A stretch of DNA of 64,000 nucleotides from Planctomycetota bacterium (GCA_020638835.1 JACKHV010000008.1:61098-125097); one strand, 5' to 3'; numbered from the stretch's first letter, positions 18,068-28,205 are shown. The notes: generated by a model not told the origin, from the sequence alone. Made by a program: numbers and translations.

Positions 18068-19174
18068 CTACCCGATCGGCTCCGCTTCCCGCCAGCCGCG
18101 GGAACCCGCGAGCAGTCCGTTCACGAGCTCGCGCACGGCGTCCGGTTGCAGCGCGTCGAGGCAGGCGAGGTGTTCCGCACCGACCAGCGGACAGCGCTCG
18201 CGGTGACAGGGCGCGCAGTCGAGCGCGGCGACGAGCGCGCGCTGGTCCGTGAGGAAGTCCGCGGTGTGGCGTGGGTCGGTCGAGCCGTAGAGCACGACCG
18301 CGGGGACGCCGGTCGCCGTCGCGAGGTGCCGGGGTCCGGAGTCGACGCTGACGAGCACCGCCGCGCCCGCGGTCCAGGCGAGCAGTTCCGGCAGCTCGGG
18401 CGCGGGTGTGAGCAGCGGGAAGACGCCCGGGCGCGGCGAGGCGGCGACGCGGAGCGCGACTTCGTCCTCGTCCGGCGCGCTCACCACGACGAGCGGCATC
18501 CCGTCGTCCGCGAGCCGACGGATCAGCTCGAGCCAGCGCGCGGGCGGCCACGCCTTCGCGGATCCCGGACGGCCGGCGGCGTTGAGCAGGAGGTAGGGCT
18601 GCGCGGGGTCGAGGCCGAGCTGCGCGGCGCGCTCGTCCCGATCGGCGAGCGCCTCGCGCGTCGGAACGAGCCGCGGTCGACGCCGCGTGACGGTCACGCC
18701 GATCCAGCCGCCGAGTTCCTGGCAGACCGTCTCGAACGGGCGCGGCAGCCAGCGCGGGAAGCGCCCCTTGCGTCCGCGACCGAGCGCCGCCGCGCCGCGC
18801 TCGCGCGCCGGGACTCCCCCGCCGTTCAGCAAGCACGAGCGTCCGCCGCGCAACCAACCGTGACGGTTCGGGACACCGGCGAGCCACGCGCGCGCGGCGC
18901 TCTCGAAGGAAGCGTTGAGGAAGACCGCCGCGTCGTGACCGCGCCAGTCCGCGACGCGTTCGTCGCGCCCGGCGCCGAGCGGAACGCGCGAGAGGCTCTC
19001 GAAGCGACCGTCGAAGAGCGCCAGCGGTCGTGCGGGGCCGATCAGCGTCGTCGGGCCTCGACCGGCGCGTTCGCGTTCGTGCAGCGCGTTCACGAGCGGT
19101 TCGGCCATCACGAAGTCGCCGAGCCAGTTCGGCAGACGCAGTGCGACGCGGTCGCCGTCGCGCAGGCGGCTCAA
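18068..19174 (-). CDS. Glycosyltransferase family 9 (heptosyltransferase-like)
   Basis: The 368-aa product has the GT9 fold: N-terminal LRLPNWLGDFVMAEPLVNAL, mid-protein LLLNAAGRPGSAKAWPPARW, and the donor-site motif VSVDSGPRHLATATGVPAVV followed by LYGSTDP. It probably adds a heptose to the LPS core. The C-terminal region has a Cys cluster (CAPCHRERCP). The start I favour is TTG at 19174, which overlaps the preceding gene's TGA as TTGA; no ATG lies in front of the conserved N-terminus. It is third in the coupled core kinase-GT9-GT9 operon. Confidence 0.88.
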   Translation of the reverse strand: MSRLRDGDRVALRLPNWLGDFVMAEPLVNALHERERAGRGPTTLIGPARPLALFDGRFESLSRVPLGAGRDERVADWRGHDAAVFLNASFESAARAWLAGVPNRHGWLRGGRSCLLNGGGVPARERGAAALGRGRKGRFPRWLPRPFETVCQELGGWIGVTVTRRRPRLVPTREALADRDERAAQLGLDPAQPYLLLNAAGRPGSAKAWPPARWLELIRRLADDGMPLVVVSAPDEDEVALRVAASPRPGVFPLLTPAPELPELLAWTAGAAVLVSVDSGPRHLATATGVPAVVLYGSTDPRHTADFLTDQRALVAALDCAPCHRERCPLVGAEHLACLDALQPDAVRELVNGLLAGSRGWREAEPIG

Positions 19175-20208
19175 GCGGTCGCCTCCGCGAGCAGCTCGCG
19201 CGCCGCCGCGACGACACGCGCCGGCGAGAGCTCGCGCATGCAGCGATGGTGTTCGAGCGGGCAGACGCGCTCGAGGCACGGCGAACACGGCAGGCCTTCG
19301 AGGCGCACGACGCGGCAGCGCTCGAGCGAAGTCGCGGTGAGCTCGGGGAAGTTCGGCCCCATCACGGAGACGCACGGCACGTCGAAGGCCGCGGCGACCC
19401 AGCGCGGTCCGGAATCGCCGACGAGCAGCAGCCGCGCGCCGGCGACTTGCGCCTTCAAGCGCTCCAGGTCGCGCGGGTGCGCCGCGAGCGAGATCGCGTC
19501 CGAACGGCAGAGGCCGGCGACGGCGTCCATCAGCGGTTCCTCGCCCGGTCCGCCGCCGATCAGGGCGCGTGCGCCGGTCTCCGCGCAGAGTTCGTCGAGG
19601 GCGGCGGCGAAGTGTTCCGGCGGCCAGAGCTTCGCGGCGCCGAAAGCCGCGCCCGGGCAGCACAGGATGTAGTCCTCGCCCGCGCCGAGACCCGCCGCGG
19701 TCAGTTCCTCGCGCACGACCGCGCGCAGCTCGTCGCGCAGGTAGAGCCGCGGAGTGAGTTCCGGCGTGTCCACGCCCGCGAGGGCCGTCAGGTCGCGCAG
19801 CAGGTGCGCGGTCGGAACGGGCAGGCGACGCCCGCCGCGGGTCGGCGGAACGATGGAGTGAGTCAGCAGGAGTCGGCGTCCCGACAGCGCGCTGCCGAGG
19901 CGCAACGGCACGCCCGCGCGGAACGCGCGCCAGGCGGCGCCGAAGGAGTTCGAGAGCAACAGCACCGCGTCGGGCTGCAACTCGCGGAGCAGCGCGCGCT
20001 CCGCGGAGCTCGACGCGATCGGCCGGAGGCGATCCGACCAAGGCGCGTCCGCGACCAAGGGCGCGAGGTGCGCGCGCAGCAGCACGTCGACGCGCTCGAA
20101 GCGCTCCGAAGTGCAGAGGGCCTCGAGCATCGGCGTCGCCATCACCAGGTCGCCGACCCAGTTCGGCGCGCGCACGGCGAGCTTCCGGACCGCCGGCGTG
20201 CGACTCAC
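19171..20208 (-). CDS. waaF: Glycosyltransferase family 9, heptosyltransferase II-like
   Basis: The 345-aa product begins VRKLAVRAPNWVGDLVMATP, the WaaF-type N-terminus. It has CCPGAAFGAAKLWPPEHFAA and the donor-site VGDSGPRWVAAAFDVPCVSV, then MGPNFPELT. A C-terminal Cys cluster (CSPCLERVCP) resembles that of the neighbouring GT9. It should transfer a heptose from ADP-heptose onto the LPS inner core. The GTG start at 20208 overlaps the kinase stop codon as GTGA, which indicates translational coupling. The symbol is by family resemblance; WaaC or WaaQ activity is possible. Confidence 0.88.
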   Translation of the reverse strand: MSRTPAVRKLAVRAPNWVGDLVMATPMLEALCTSERFERVDVLLRAHLAPLVADAPWSDRLRPIASSSAERALLRELQPDAVLLLSNSFGAAWRAFRAGVPLRLGSALSGRRLLLTHSIVPPTRGGRRLPVPTAHLLRDLTALAGVDTPELTPRLYLRDELRAVVREELTAAGLGAGEDYILCCPGAAFGAAKLWPPEHFAAALDELCAETGARALIGGGPGEEPLMDAVAGLCRSDAISLAAHPRDLERLKAQVAGARLLLVGDSGPRWVAAAFDVPCVSVMGPNFPELTATSLERCRVVRLEGLPCSPCLERVCPLEHHRCMRELSPARVVAAARELLAEATA

Positions 20209-20936
20209 GCGCGGACCTCGGTCGGGAGCGGGTGGCTGACGCCGTGCTTGGGACGGTGCCGCGCCATGCGCTCCGCCCGGCGCCCGACCGCAGCCGCGAA
20301 CCGACGGCGCGCGTTCCGGTCGCCTACGCCGCGACCGGTGAGGTAGGCCGCGAGGAAGCGCAGGCGTTCGCGCCGCGTGACCTGCCCGGGCGCCGAGTGC
20401 TCGAGCGCCGCCAGGTCCTTCTCGAACCAGCGCTGACGCGGCGCGGCGTCGCGTCGCGCACGGCCGAGGTCGATCAGGCACAGGCCGCCGTCGGAGCGGA
20501 CGAGGAAGTGCACGAAGTAGAGGTCGCGGTGGTACCAGCCCGCACGGTGGAGCCTCAACACGACGTCCAGCAAGGCGTTGCCCCACTGGCGGCGCTCGTT
20601 CGTCGGCGCCTCGGCCAGCCGCTCGGCGAGCGTCTCGGCGTGCGGCACGTAGCTCATCCGCACGCAAGAACGGCGGCCGTCCTCGGCGAGGGCCAAGGCG
20701 CGCGGGACGGGAACGCCGAGCTCGTGAAGCTCGACCAGCGCGTCGTACTCGCGCCGCGCCGGGCTGCGCGCAGCCGTACCGCGCAGGCGCTCGCGCCACG
20801 CCTCGCAGCCTCCGCCGCCCACGTAGAGCTTCTCGATCAGGCGTTCCTCACCCGAGACGAGGAGCCGCGTCTCGCGTCCGGGCGCCCGGCGCAAGAGGTG
20901 CGAGCCCTCGGTTCGATTCTCCGCTCCCGCGTCCAT
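20205..20936 (-). CDS. Lipopolysaccharide core kinase (WaaP/KdkA family)
   Basis: The 243-aa kinase-fold protein has the WaaP/Kdo-kinase hallmarks HRAGWYHRDLYFVHFLV (catalytic Asp in HRDL) and CLIDLGRAR, the DLG metal-binding loop. It would phosphorylate a heptose or Kdo residue of the LPS inner core. It is the first gene of a minus-strand operon with two heptosyltransferases, joined by GTGA and then TTGA overlaps. Whether it acts on heptose or Kdo is not determinable here. It is divergent from the glutamate dehydrogenase genes. Confidence 0.87.
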   Translation of the reverse strand: MDAGAENRTEGSHLLRRAPGRETRLLVSGEERLIEKLYVGGGGCEAWRERLRGTAARSPARREYDALVELHELGVPVPRALALAEDGRRSCVRMSYVPHAETLAERLAEAPTNERRQWGNALLDVVLRLHRAGWYHRDLYFVHFLVRSDGGLCLIDLGRARRDAAPRQRWFEKDLAALEHSAPGQVTRRERLRFLAAYLTGRGVGDRNARRRFAAAVGRRAERMARHRPKHGVSHPLPTEVRA

Positions 20937-21165
20937 CCGACGCAGATTGTGCCGAGGCCGATCGCCAGGAACGAGACTTCACCAACCACTCCGCACGGAA
21001 GGTCGCTAGACTCTCGGCCTCGAATCCACGCCGAACGCCAAAAAGCTCGCCAAGGGGGCTTTCAACAGCGGCGCCCGGTGTCTCGAATAGATGGTCGCTC
21101 GAACGGTCGTTCCCTCTGCCGCACGAGCGATCCACCACCCACCCCCTCTCCATTCTCCCAGCGAA
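20937..21165. promoter_or_regulatory. Divergent intergenic region, LPS operon / glutamate dehydrogenases
   Basis: This 229-bp gene-free stretch must hold promoters for both directions. A possible -10 for the dehydrogenase side is TAGACT at 21007-21012, but no good -35 lies at the right spacing. No repeat or RNA gene was recognised. Confidence 0.4.
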
Positions 21166-21180
21166 CGGGCCGACGGCCCG
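21166..21180 (+). promoter_or_regulatory. Hairpin abutting the dehydrogenase start codon
   Basis: 21166-21171 (cgggcc) pairs exactly with 21175-21180 (ggcccg) around GAC. The hairpin ends at the base before the ATG at 21181, occupying the normal Shine-Dalgarno position. It could lower initiation at 21181 or favour the ATG at 21187. Confidence 0.4.
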
Positions 21181-22473
<1,293 letters not shown>

Positions 22474-22478
22474 TCGAC

Positions 22479-23789
22479 ATGATCCCCCCCCGCTACATCG
22501 AAGAGGAGTCGGACGAGCTGCTCCCCAGCACGCCGCTCCTCGACGACGAGACTCCCTTCTCGACGATGATGAGCAGCTTCGACGAAGCGGCTCATCGGCT
22601 CGGCATCGAGCCGGGCGAGTACGCGATCCTGCGCAAGCCGGACCGCGAGATCGCAGTCAGCGTCCCGGTGCGTCTCGACGACGGCCGCCTCGCGGTCTTC
22701 GACGGCTACCGCATCCAGCACAACGCGGGACTCGGTCCGTTCCTCGGTCCGCTGCGCCTGCAGCGACGGATGAAGATCGACGAGCTCCGCGCGCTTGCCG
22801 CGTGGATGACGTGGAAGTGCGCCGTGCTGAACGTCCCGTTCGGCGGCGCCGCCGGCGGCATCCGCTTGAACACGCGCCGTCACTCCCCGGAGGAGATCGA
22901 GCGCGCGGTGCGCCGCTACACCGCCTCGCTGCTCTCCGACATCGGCCCCGACCGCGACGTGTTCGCGCCGGACGTCGGCGCCGGTGAGGACGTCATGGCC
23001 TGGGTCATGGACACGGTCTCGAACCACGCTCGCGTGACCGAGAACGCGGCCGTGACGGGCAAGCCGACGGCGCTCGGCGGCTCGATCGGACACGAGGACG
23101 CGGTCGCGCAAGGCGTGCGCGTGATCCTTCGGCTCGCGGTCGAGCACTTCAAGCTCTCGACCGGCAGCCTGAACGTCATCATCCAGGGCGCGGGGACCGT
23201 CGGCGGCAACCTCGCGCGCATCCTGAACGCGGACGGCCACAAGGTCTGCGGCATCTCCGACGTGCACGGCGCCTTCTACAACCCGAACGGACTCGACCTG
23301 GGCCCGATCCTCGCCTACCGCGCGGAACACGGCAGCCTGCGCGGCTTCAAGGGCGACTTCCAGACGATCACGAACGACGAGCTGCTCGCCAAGCCGTGCG
23401 ACGTGTTGATCCCGTGCGCCACGGCGAACGCGATCCACTCGCGCAACGCCGAGCTGGTCGACGCGAAGCTGATCGTCGAAGGCGCGCACGGTCCGATCTC
23501 GGCCCACGGCAACCGCCTGCTCGAGGAACGCGGCATCCCGATCGTCCCCGACATCCTCGCGAACGGCGGCGGCGTGGTGCTCTCCTACTTCGAGTGGGTC
23601 CAGAACCGCACGGGCTACCAGTGGATCGCGCAGGTCATCGAGAAGCGCCTGCGCCGCTTCATGTCGGAAGCCTGGAGCCAGTGCATCGACATGACGCGCG
23701 AGCACGACGTCAGCCTGCGCATGGCGGCTTCGATGCTCGCCGTGCGCCGCGTGTCGGCGGCGGACTCGCTGCGCGGCATCTACGCCTGA
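22479..23789 (+). CDS. Glutamate dehydrogenase paralog lacking catalytic lysines (predicted regulatory subunit)
   Basis: The 436-aa protein aligns end to end with the preceding enzyme: WMTWKCAVLNVPFGG, IGPDRDVFAPD, VIIQGAGTVGG, VLSYFEWVQNRTGY. The substrate-binding Lys is Leu89 (GPFLGPLRL) and the catalytic Lys is Ala125 (PFGGAAGG); Lys113 and Asp165 remain. Without these lysines it should not turn over glutamate. In Thermus thermophilus a tandem pair encodes a non-catalytic regulatory GdhA and a catalytic GdhB, so a similar allosteric partnership is the likely role (family knowledge plus inference). The dinucleotide loop and core fold look intact, so it is not a decaying gene. Confidence 0.9.
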   Translation: MIPPRYIEEESDELLPSTPLLDDETPFSTMMSSFDEAAHRLGIEPGEYAILRKPDREIAVSVPVRLDDGRLAVFDGYRIQHNAGLGPFLGPLRLQRRMKIDELRALAAWMTWKCAVLNVPFGGAAGGIRLNTRRHSPEEIERAVRRYTASLLSDIGPDRDVFAPDVGAGEDVMAWVMDTVSNHARVTENAAVTGKPTALGGSIGHEDAVAQGVRVILRLAVEHFKLSTGSLNVIIQGAGTVGGNLARILNADGHKVCGISDVHGAFYNPNGLDLGPILAYRAEHGSLRGFKGDFQTITNDELLAKPCDVLIPCATANAIHSRNAELVDAKLIVEGAHGPISAHGNRLLEERGIPIVPDILANGGGVVLSYFEWVQNRTGYQWIAQVIEKRLRRFMSEAWSQCIDMTREHDVSLRMAASMLAVRRVSAADSLRGIYA

Positions 23790-23809
23790 CCGGCGCAGGC
23801 CGCACCTCC

Positions 23810-23845
23810 GCGGGCCCCGCTCGTCGCAAGACGGACGGGGCCCGC
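23810..23845 (+). terminator. Strong hairpin terminator after the dehydrogenase pair
   Basis: A 10-bp stem pairs 23810-23819 (gcgggccccg) with 23836-23845 (cggggcccgc). An inner 4-bp stem CGTC/GACG is closed by the GNRA-type loop GCAA. It lies 20 nt after the stop codon. Confidence 0.65.
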
Positions 23846-23930
23846 GTCGTGTCCGGAGCGCCGAACCGCTGCCTCGGCCCGCTTCGCCGCCCCTAGGGAC
23901 TACACCCTGATTCCGCCGCCACGACCCGCG

Positions 23931-23950
23931 CCGGCGCACGCGTGCGCCGG
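23931..23950. promoter_or_regulatory. 20-bp perfect palindrome
   Basis: The sequence ccggcgcac-gc-gtgcgccgg is its own reverse complement. It sits 150 bp upstream of the sulfotransferase-like gene. It may be an operator for a dimeric regulator or simply a short GC-rich hairpin. Confidence 0.35.
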
Positions 23951-24100
23951 GTTGCGCCGCGCCGGGTGCCCGTTCGGCCGAAGAGGCCCGATTCGCCGGG
24001 TTAGAGTCGTGGGGCCTCTCGTACAGGCAGTCGCCCGCTTGCCGCGCGCCGCGCGACTCCCTGCCCCCGTCCGCTTCGCCCCCCCCGGCCCGCTCCCCCG

Positions 24101-25804
24101 ATGACTCCCCGATCCTTGCTGTTCCTCGGCGCCGTGCTCGCGTTCACCGGCTCCGCCCTCGCGCAAGAGCGCCTCACCGTCTACCAGCCGTTCACGAGCA
24201 CGACGACGCTCCTCGTCGACGACTCGGGCGCCGTCGTGAACAGCTGGCCTGGCTCCGCGACGCCGGGCGCGAACGCCTTCCTGCTCCCGGACGGCGACCT
24301 CGTCCGCGCGCTGAACCTGACGCAGCGCATCGCCGGCTCCGGCGGCGGGATCGAGCGCATCGGCTACGACGGACAGGTCGAGTGGCAGTTCCGCTTCTAC
24401 ACGCCGAAGCTGACGCCGCACCACGACTTCGTGGTGCTGCCGAACGGCAACGTCGTCCTGACGGTCTACGAGGAGCTGTCGACCGCCGAGGCCGTCGCGC
24501 TCGGCCGCGACCCCGCGCTGCTCGGCGCGGAAGGCTTCCTGCCGGACGCGCTCTACGAGATCACGCAGACCGGTCCGACCACCGGCGACGTCGTCTGGGA
24601 GTGGCACGCGAAGGACCACGTCGTGCAGGACCGCGACCCGAACGCCGCGAACTACGGCGTCGTGTCGGATCATCCCGAGCTGATCGACGTCGACCTCGGC
24701 CTCTCGACGGACTGGATGCACGTCAACGGGATCGACTACAACGCCGAGCTCGACCAGCTCGCGATCTCCGTCCCGACCTTCAACGAGGTCTGGATCGTCG
24801 ACCACAGCACGACGACCGCCGAAGCCGCCGGACACACGGGCGGCAACTCGGGCAAGGGCGGCGACTTGCTCTACCGCTGGGGCAACCCCGCCGCATACGG
24901 GCGCGGAACCGCCGCGGACCGCGTCTTCTTCTTCCTGCACGACGTGCACTGGATCGACGCAGGCCTCCCCGGCGCCGGCAACCTGATGGTCTTCAACAAC
25001 GGCAACGGGCGGCCGACCGGCAACTGGTCGTCGGTCGACGAGTTCACGCCGCCGACGCCGGACGCGAACGGCAACTACGCGCTCGCGCCGGGCACGGCCT
25101 TCGGCCCCTCCGGACTGACGTGGACCTACGCCGACCAGCTGAGCTTCTACTCGAACATCATGGGCGGAGCGCAGCGCCTCGAGAACGGCAACACGCGCAT
25201 CTGCGCGTCCACCACCGGCACCTTCTTCGAGGTCGGCGCGGGCGGCGGCGTGACGTGGACATACGTCAACCCGATCGGCGCGCCGAACTGGGTGTTCAAG
25301 GGGCGCAGCTATCTCGACTGCGACGCGAACGGCGTGCACGACGGATTCGAGCTGGCGAGCGGTGCTGCCGACCTGAACGGCAACGCAGTGCTCGACGTGT
25401 GCGAGCCGCCGATCGGCTACTGCACGGCGACGCCGAACTCGAGCGGCCAGGCGGCCACGCTGAACTGGGGCGGCAGCACGAACATCGCACTGAACGACTT
25501 CGTGCTGTACGCCGACTCCTGCCCGCCGAACGCCTTCGGCGTGTTCGCGGTGTCGGAGGCTCCGGCGAGCGTGCCGTTCGGCGACGGCGTGCTCTGCGTC
25601 TCCGCGCCGATCACGCGGCTCTCCGCGGTCAGCGCGAACGCGATCGGGTCGGCCTCGTTGCTGCTGGACAACGACCTGCTGACCTCCGGTGCGTCACCGA
25701 TCGCGCCGGGTTCACAGCGCTGCTTCACCTTCTTCTTCCGCGACGCCGCGGGCGGACCCGCGGGCTTCAACCTGAGCAACGGGCTCTCGGTGACCTTCCT
25801 CTAG
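24101..25804 (+). CDS. Secreted arylsulfotransferase (ASST)-like protein with a C-terminal module
   Basis: The 567-aa protein has a clear signal peptide (LLFLGAVLAFTGSALAQE). Residues about 25-410 match the ASST propeller family: HHDFVVLPNGNVVL, WEWHAKDHVVQD, DWMHVNGIDYN and the EVWIVDHS-type strands, with the conserved histidines present. ASSTs move sulfate between phenolic esters. The last ~130 residues (YCTATPNSSG ... VPFGDGVLCV ... FFFRDAAGG) are a shorter relative of the Cys module found on other secreted proteins here. Activity is plausible but not certain. The stop TAG shares the tetranucleotide CTAG with the stop of the convergent permease gene. Confidence 0.88.
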   Translation: MTPRSLLFLGAVLAFTGSALAQERLTVYQPFTSTTTLLVDDSGAVVNSWPGSATPGANAFLLPDGDLVRALNLTQRIAGSGGGIERIGYDGQVEWQFRFYTPKLTPHHDFVVLPNGNVVLTVYEELSTAEAVALGRDPALLGAEGFLPDALYEITQTGPTTGDVVWEWHAKDHVVQDRDPNAANYGVVSDHPELIDVDLGLSTDWMHVNGIDYNAELDQLAISVPTFNEVWIVDHSTTTAEAAGHTGGNSGKGGDLLYRWGNPAAYGRGTAADRVFFFLHDVHWIDAGLPGAGNLMVFNNGNGRPTGNWSSVDEFTPPTPDANGNYALAPGTAFGPSGLTWTYADQLSFYSNIMGGAQRLENGNTRICASTTGTFFEVGAGGGVTWTYVNPIGAPNWVFKGRSYLDCDANGVHDGFELASGAADLNGNAVLDVCEPPIGYCTATPNSSGQAATLNWGGSTNIALNDFVLYADSCPPNAFGVFAVSEAPASVPFGDGVLCVSAPITRLSAVSANAIGSASLLLDNDLLTSGASPIAPGSQRCFTFFFRDAAGGPAGFNLSNGLSVTFL

Positions 25805-26658
25805 TCGCGGCAGGCGGAGCCGGGGCGCAAGTCCCAGGCGAAGCGGCCGGCGACGAGCAGCAGCGTCACGCCCATCATCGCGCGGGCCACGCCGGCCATG
25901 CCCTCGAGGTGCACGAGCTGCACGCCGAGCATCGAACCGATCGCCGCGCCGCCGCCGATCGCGACGACCTCGGAGAGCACGGCCTCGCGCGTCTTCAGGT
26001 ACATCCAGAACGAGCGCGCGGAGGTGACCGTCGCCATGGCCATCGAGGACGCGCGCGCGCCGAGGTGACCGAGGCTCGGGATGCCGAAGGTGAGCGCGGG
26101 CACCGCGACGAGGCCGCCGCCGATGCCCATGATCGGCGCCAGGAACCCGCCGCCGATCCCGATCAGGAAGCCCGCGCCGAGGTGCTTGTTCTCGATCACG
26201 AAGGACGCGTCCGCGACGGCCGAGCCGTTGCCGGCGAAGACCAGGATGCGCACGCCGACGAACAGCAACGCGACCGCGAAGAGCAGCTTGAGCCGCCGCG
26301 TGTCGATGCGCTTCGCGACGCGGAAGCCGAGCTGCGCGCCGATCAGGCTGCCGACGATCAGCGTCCCCGCGAGCGGCCAGTGGATGCGCGAGTCGGAGTG
26401 GAAGGTCTCCGCGATCGTCGCGGAGCTGGTCGCGGCGAAGACGAGCCCCAGTGAGGTCGCGACCGCGCGGCGCATCGGGAACTTCAGCACGAAGTGCAGG
26501 AAGGGCACGGTGAACAGCCCGCCGCCGATGCCGCACATCGCCCCCCAGATCGAGATCAGCAGGCCGAAGCCGAACAGCATGCCCTTGTTCGGCGCGGGGG
26601 CCGACGCGGCGGCGTGTTCCTCGGCGGTCGTCGTCGCCGACTCGGTCGCGGTGCTCAT
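25801..26658 (-). CDS. TauE/SafE family membrane permease
   Basis: The 285-aa protein has about eight hydrophobic helices and the duplicated TauE signature GxxxGIGGGxxxVP, seen as MCGIGGGLFTVPFLHF and IMGIGGGLVAVPALTF. Family members export sulfite, sulfoacetate or related organosulfur anions, or are uncharacterised. I chose the ATG at 26658; its start overlaps the stop of the adenylyltransferase gene as ATGA. Coupling to heptose-type nucleotidyltransferase genes is unusual and the cargo is unknown. Confidence 0.9.
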   Translation of the reverse strand: MSTATESATTTAEEHAAASAPAPNKGMLFGFGLLISIWGAMCGIGGGLFTVPFLHFVLKFPMRRAVATSLGLVFAATSSATIAETFHSDSRIHWPLAGTLIVGSLIGAQLGFRVAKRIDTRRLKLLFAVALLFVGVRILVFAGNGSAVADASFVIENKHLGAGFLIGIGGGFLAPIMGIGGGLVAVPALTFGIPSLGHLGARASSMAMATVTSARSFWMYLKTREAVLSEVVAIGGGAAIGSMLGVQLVHLEGMAGVARAMMGVTLLLVAGRFAWDLRPGSACRD

Positions 26659-27158
26659 CGGCGTCCTCCTTCGCGCGCGGCGTCGAGCGCGTCGCGCAGC
26701 GCCGTGGAGCTGTGGTCCTTCGGATCGCCGCAGATCGCGATCTCGATCCCGAGCTCGCGGTCGACGTGCGCTTCCGGAACGGTGTCCGGCGTGTAGTCGG
26801 GTCCCTTCGCGTGGACGTCGGGGCGCAGCGCGCGCAGCGTCTCCTCGAGCGTCAGCTCGTCGAAGGGCAGCACTCGGTCGACGCACGCGAGCCCGAGCAG
26901 CAGCTCGGCGCGCTCCTGCAGCGGAACCAGCGGCTGGCCCGCGCCCTTCAGCGCGCGGATCGACTCGTCCGTGTTGAGCGCGATGATCAGCAGGTCGCCG
27001 CGTGACCTCGCGTCCTGCAAGTAGCGCAGGTGCCCGACGTGCAAGAGGTCGAAGCAGCCGTTGCCGAGCACGACGCGCTTGCCGCGCGCGCGCAGGTCCG
27101 CGACCTCGCGGGCGAGTTCGTCGCGCGTCGGCAGCTGCGGCGGACCGTCGAAGCTCAT
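26655..27158 (-). CDS. RfaE domain II-type adenylyl/cytidylyltransferase
   Basis: The 167-aa protein is a single nucleotidyltransferase domain: VLGNGCFDLLHVGHLRYL (HxGH motif), IALNTDESIRALKG and the C-terminal DHSSTALRDAL, equivalent to the STS-type loop. In HldE-type proteins this domain converts heptose 1-phosphate to ADP-heptose. Here it is a separate gene, coupled by a 4-bp ATGA overlap to the kinase gene upstream and by another to the permease downstream. A complete fused HldE is also encoded at 30971-32446, so this copy may serve a different sugar (inference). Confidence 0.88.
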   Translation of the reverse strand: MSFDGPPQLPTRDELAREVADLRARGKRVVLGNGCFDLLHVGHLRYLQDARSRGDLLIIALNTDESIRALKGAGQPLVPLQERAELLLGLACVDRVLPFDELTLEETLRALRPDVHAKGPDYTPDTVPEAHVDRELGIEIAICGDPKDHSSTALRDALDAAREGGRR

Positions 27159-28192
27159 GCCCGCCCTTCCCCGAGCGTCGTGATCCGCGGCGCGTCCGGA
27201 TCCTCGCCCTGCTCGCGCAGGCGCTCGGGCGTGCAGACGGCGGTGCCGACCTCCATCACGACGACGCCGGCCGCGAGGTTCGCGAGCCGCATCGCTTCGG
27301 GCGCCGTCCGGCCCGCGGCGAGCGCGAGCGCGAACACGCTGGCCGAGGTGTCGCCCGCGCCGCTGACGTCGGTCACTTCGCGCTTGCCGGCCGCGGCGAC
27401 CGCGAGGCCCGCTTCGTCGATGCCTTCGCCGAAGAGCGCCATGCCGAGGTTGCCGCGCGTGACGAGCAGCCAACGGCACCCGACGCGGGCGAGCAGGTCG
27501 CGCGAGGCGGCGCGCAGCTCGGCCGGATCGTCGAGGCGCGCTTGGTCGACGCCCTGGAAGCGCGCGAGTTCGCCGATGTTCGGCGTCATCGCCGAGATGC
27601 CTTCGAAGCCGAAGATGCAGTCGCGCGGGTCGAGCACCACGACGCGTCCTTCCGCGGCCCAAGCCCGCGCTTCGGCAGCGAGTTCTTCCGCGACCAGGCC
27701 GTAGCCGTAGTCCGACACGACCAGCGCTGCGGAATTCGCACGCGCCGCGGCGAGGCGCGTGACGACTTCCCCGCGCAGCTCCGGCGCGAGCGGACCGTCG
27801 GGCTCGCGGTCGATGCGCAGCACCTGGTGCGGGAAGCGGCGCGCTTCCGCGGCGAGGATCCGCGTCTTGGTCGGAGTGCGCCAGTCGCGCGACTCGTAGA
27901 GCCCCGCGGTCTCGACGCCGACTTCTCCGAGCGCGCGACGCACGCCTTCACCGGACTCGTCCTGACCGATCGCGCCGAAGGCCGCGACCTGCGCGCCGAG
28001 CGCCGCGAGGTTGCGCGCCACGTTCGCCGCTCCCCCCGCGCCGAGCGCTTCGTGTTCGTGCCGCAGCACCATCACCGGCGCCTCGCGCGACAGGCGTCGC
28101 GGACTCGCGTAGACGTAGCGGTCGGCGATCAGGTCGCCGCAGACGGCGACGCGCGGTGCGCCGAAGTCCGCGCTCGACTCTCGGACCGTCAT
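27155..28192 (-). CDS. RfaE domain I-type (PfkB family) sugar kinase
   Basis: The 345-aa PfkB-fold kinase has the HldE-N pattern: CGDLIADRYVYASPRRLSREAP, GAGGAANVARNLAALGAQV and the anion-hole motif DVSGAGDTSASVFALALAAG with catalytic Asp (GAGD). In the canonical pathway it phosphorylates D-glycero-D-manno-heptose 7-phosphate at C1. I chose the ATG at 28192; it starts 13 bp beyond the stop of the radical SAM gene. Together with the next gene it reproduces HldE as two polypeptides. Confidence 0.88.
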   Translation of the reverse strand: MTVRESSADFGAPRVAVCGDLIADRYVYASPRRLSREAPVMVLRHEHEALGAGGAANVARNLAALGAQVAAFGAIGQDESGEGVRRALGEVGVETAGLYESRDWRTPTKTRILAAEARRFPHQVLRIDREPDGPLAPELRGEVVTRLAAARANSAALVVSDYGYGLVAEELAAEARAWAAEGRVVVLDPRDCIFGFEGISAMTPNIGELARFQGVDQARLDDPAELRAASRDLLARVGCRWLLVTRGNLGMALFGEGIDEAGLAVAAAGKREVTDVSGAGDTSASVFALALAAGRTAPEAMRLANLAAGVVVMEVGTAVCTPERLREQGEDPDAPRITTLGEGRA

Positions 28193-28205
28193 GCCCTCCA
28201 CGACC

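Larger units (their letters stand above)
23790..24100. other. Intergenic region between the dehydrogenases and the sulfotransferase-like gene
   Basis: This 311-bp stretch contains one strong terminator (23810-23845) and one 20-bp perfect palindrome (23931-23950). The rest is C-rich leader sequence before the ATG at 24101. I see no coding potential of its own and no RNA gene. Confidence 0.5.

Noticed and set aside
20895..20936. A tRNA-like T-loop (ggttcgattc) on the plus strand
   Set aside because: It falls inside the N-terminal codons of the LPS core kinase gene. The flanking bases do not form a T-stem, acceptor or anticodon stem.
22479..23789. Second dehydrogenase as a decaying pseudogene
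   Set aside because: The reading frame is full length, the fold motifs and Rossmann loop are intact, and substitutions hit catalytic lysines specifically, which fits functional divergence better than decay.
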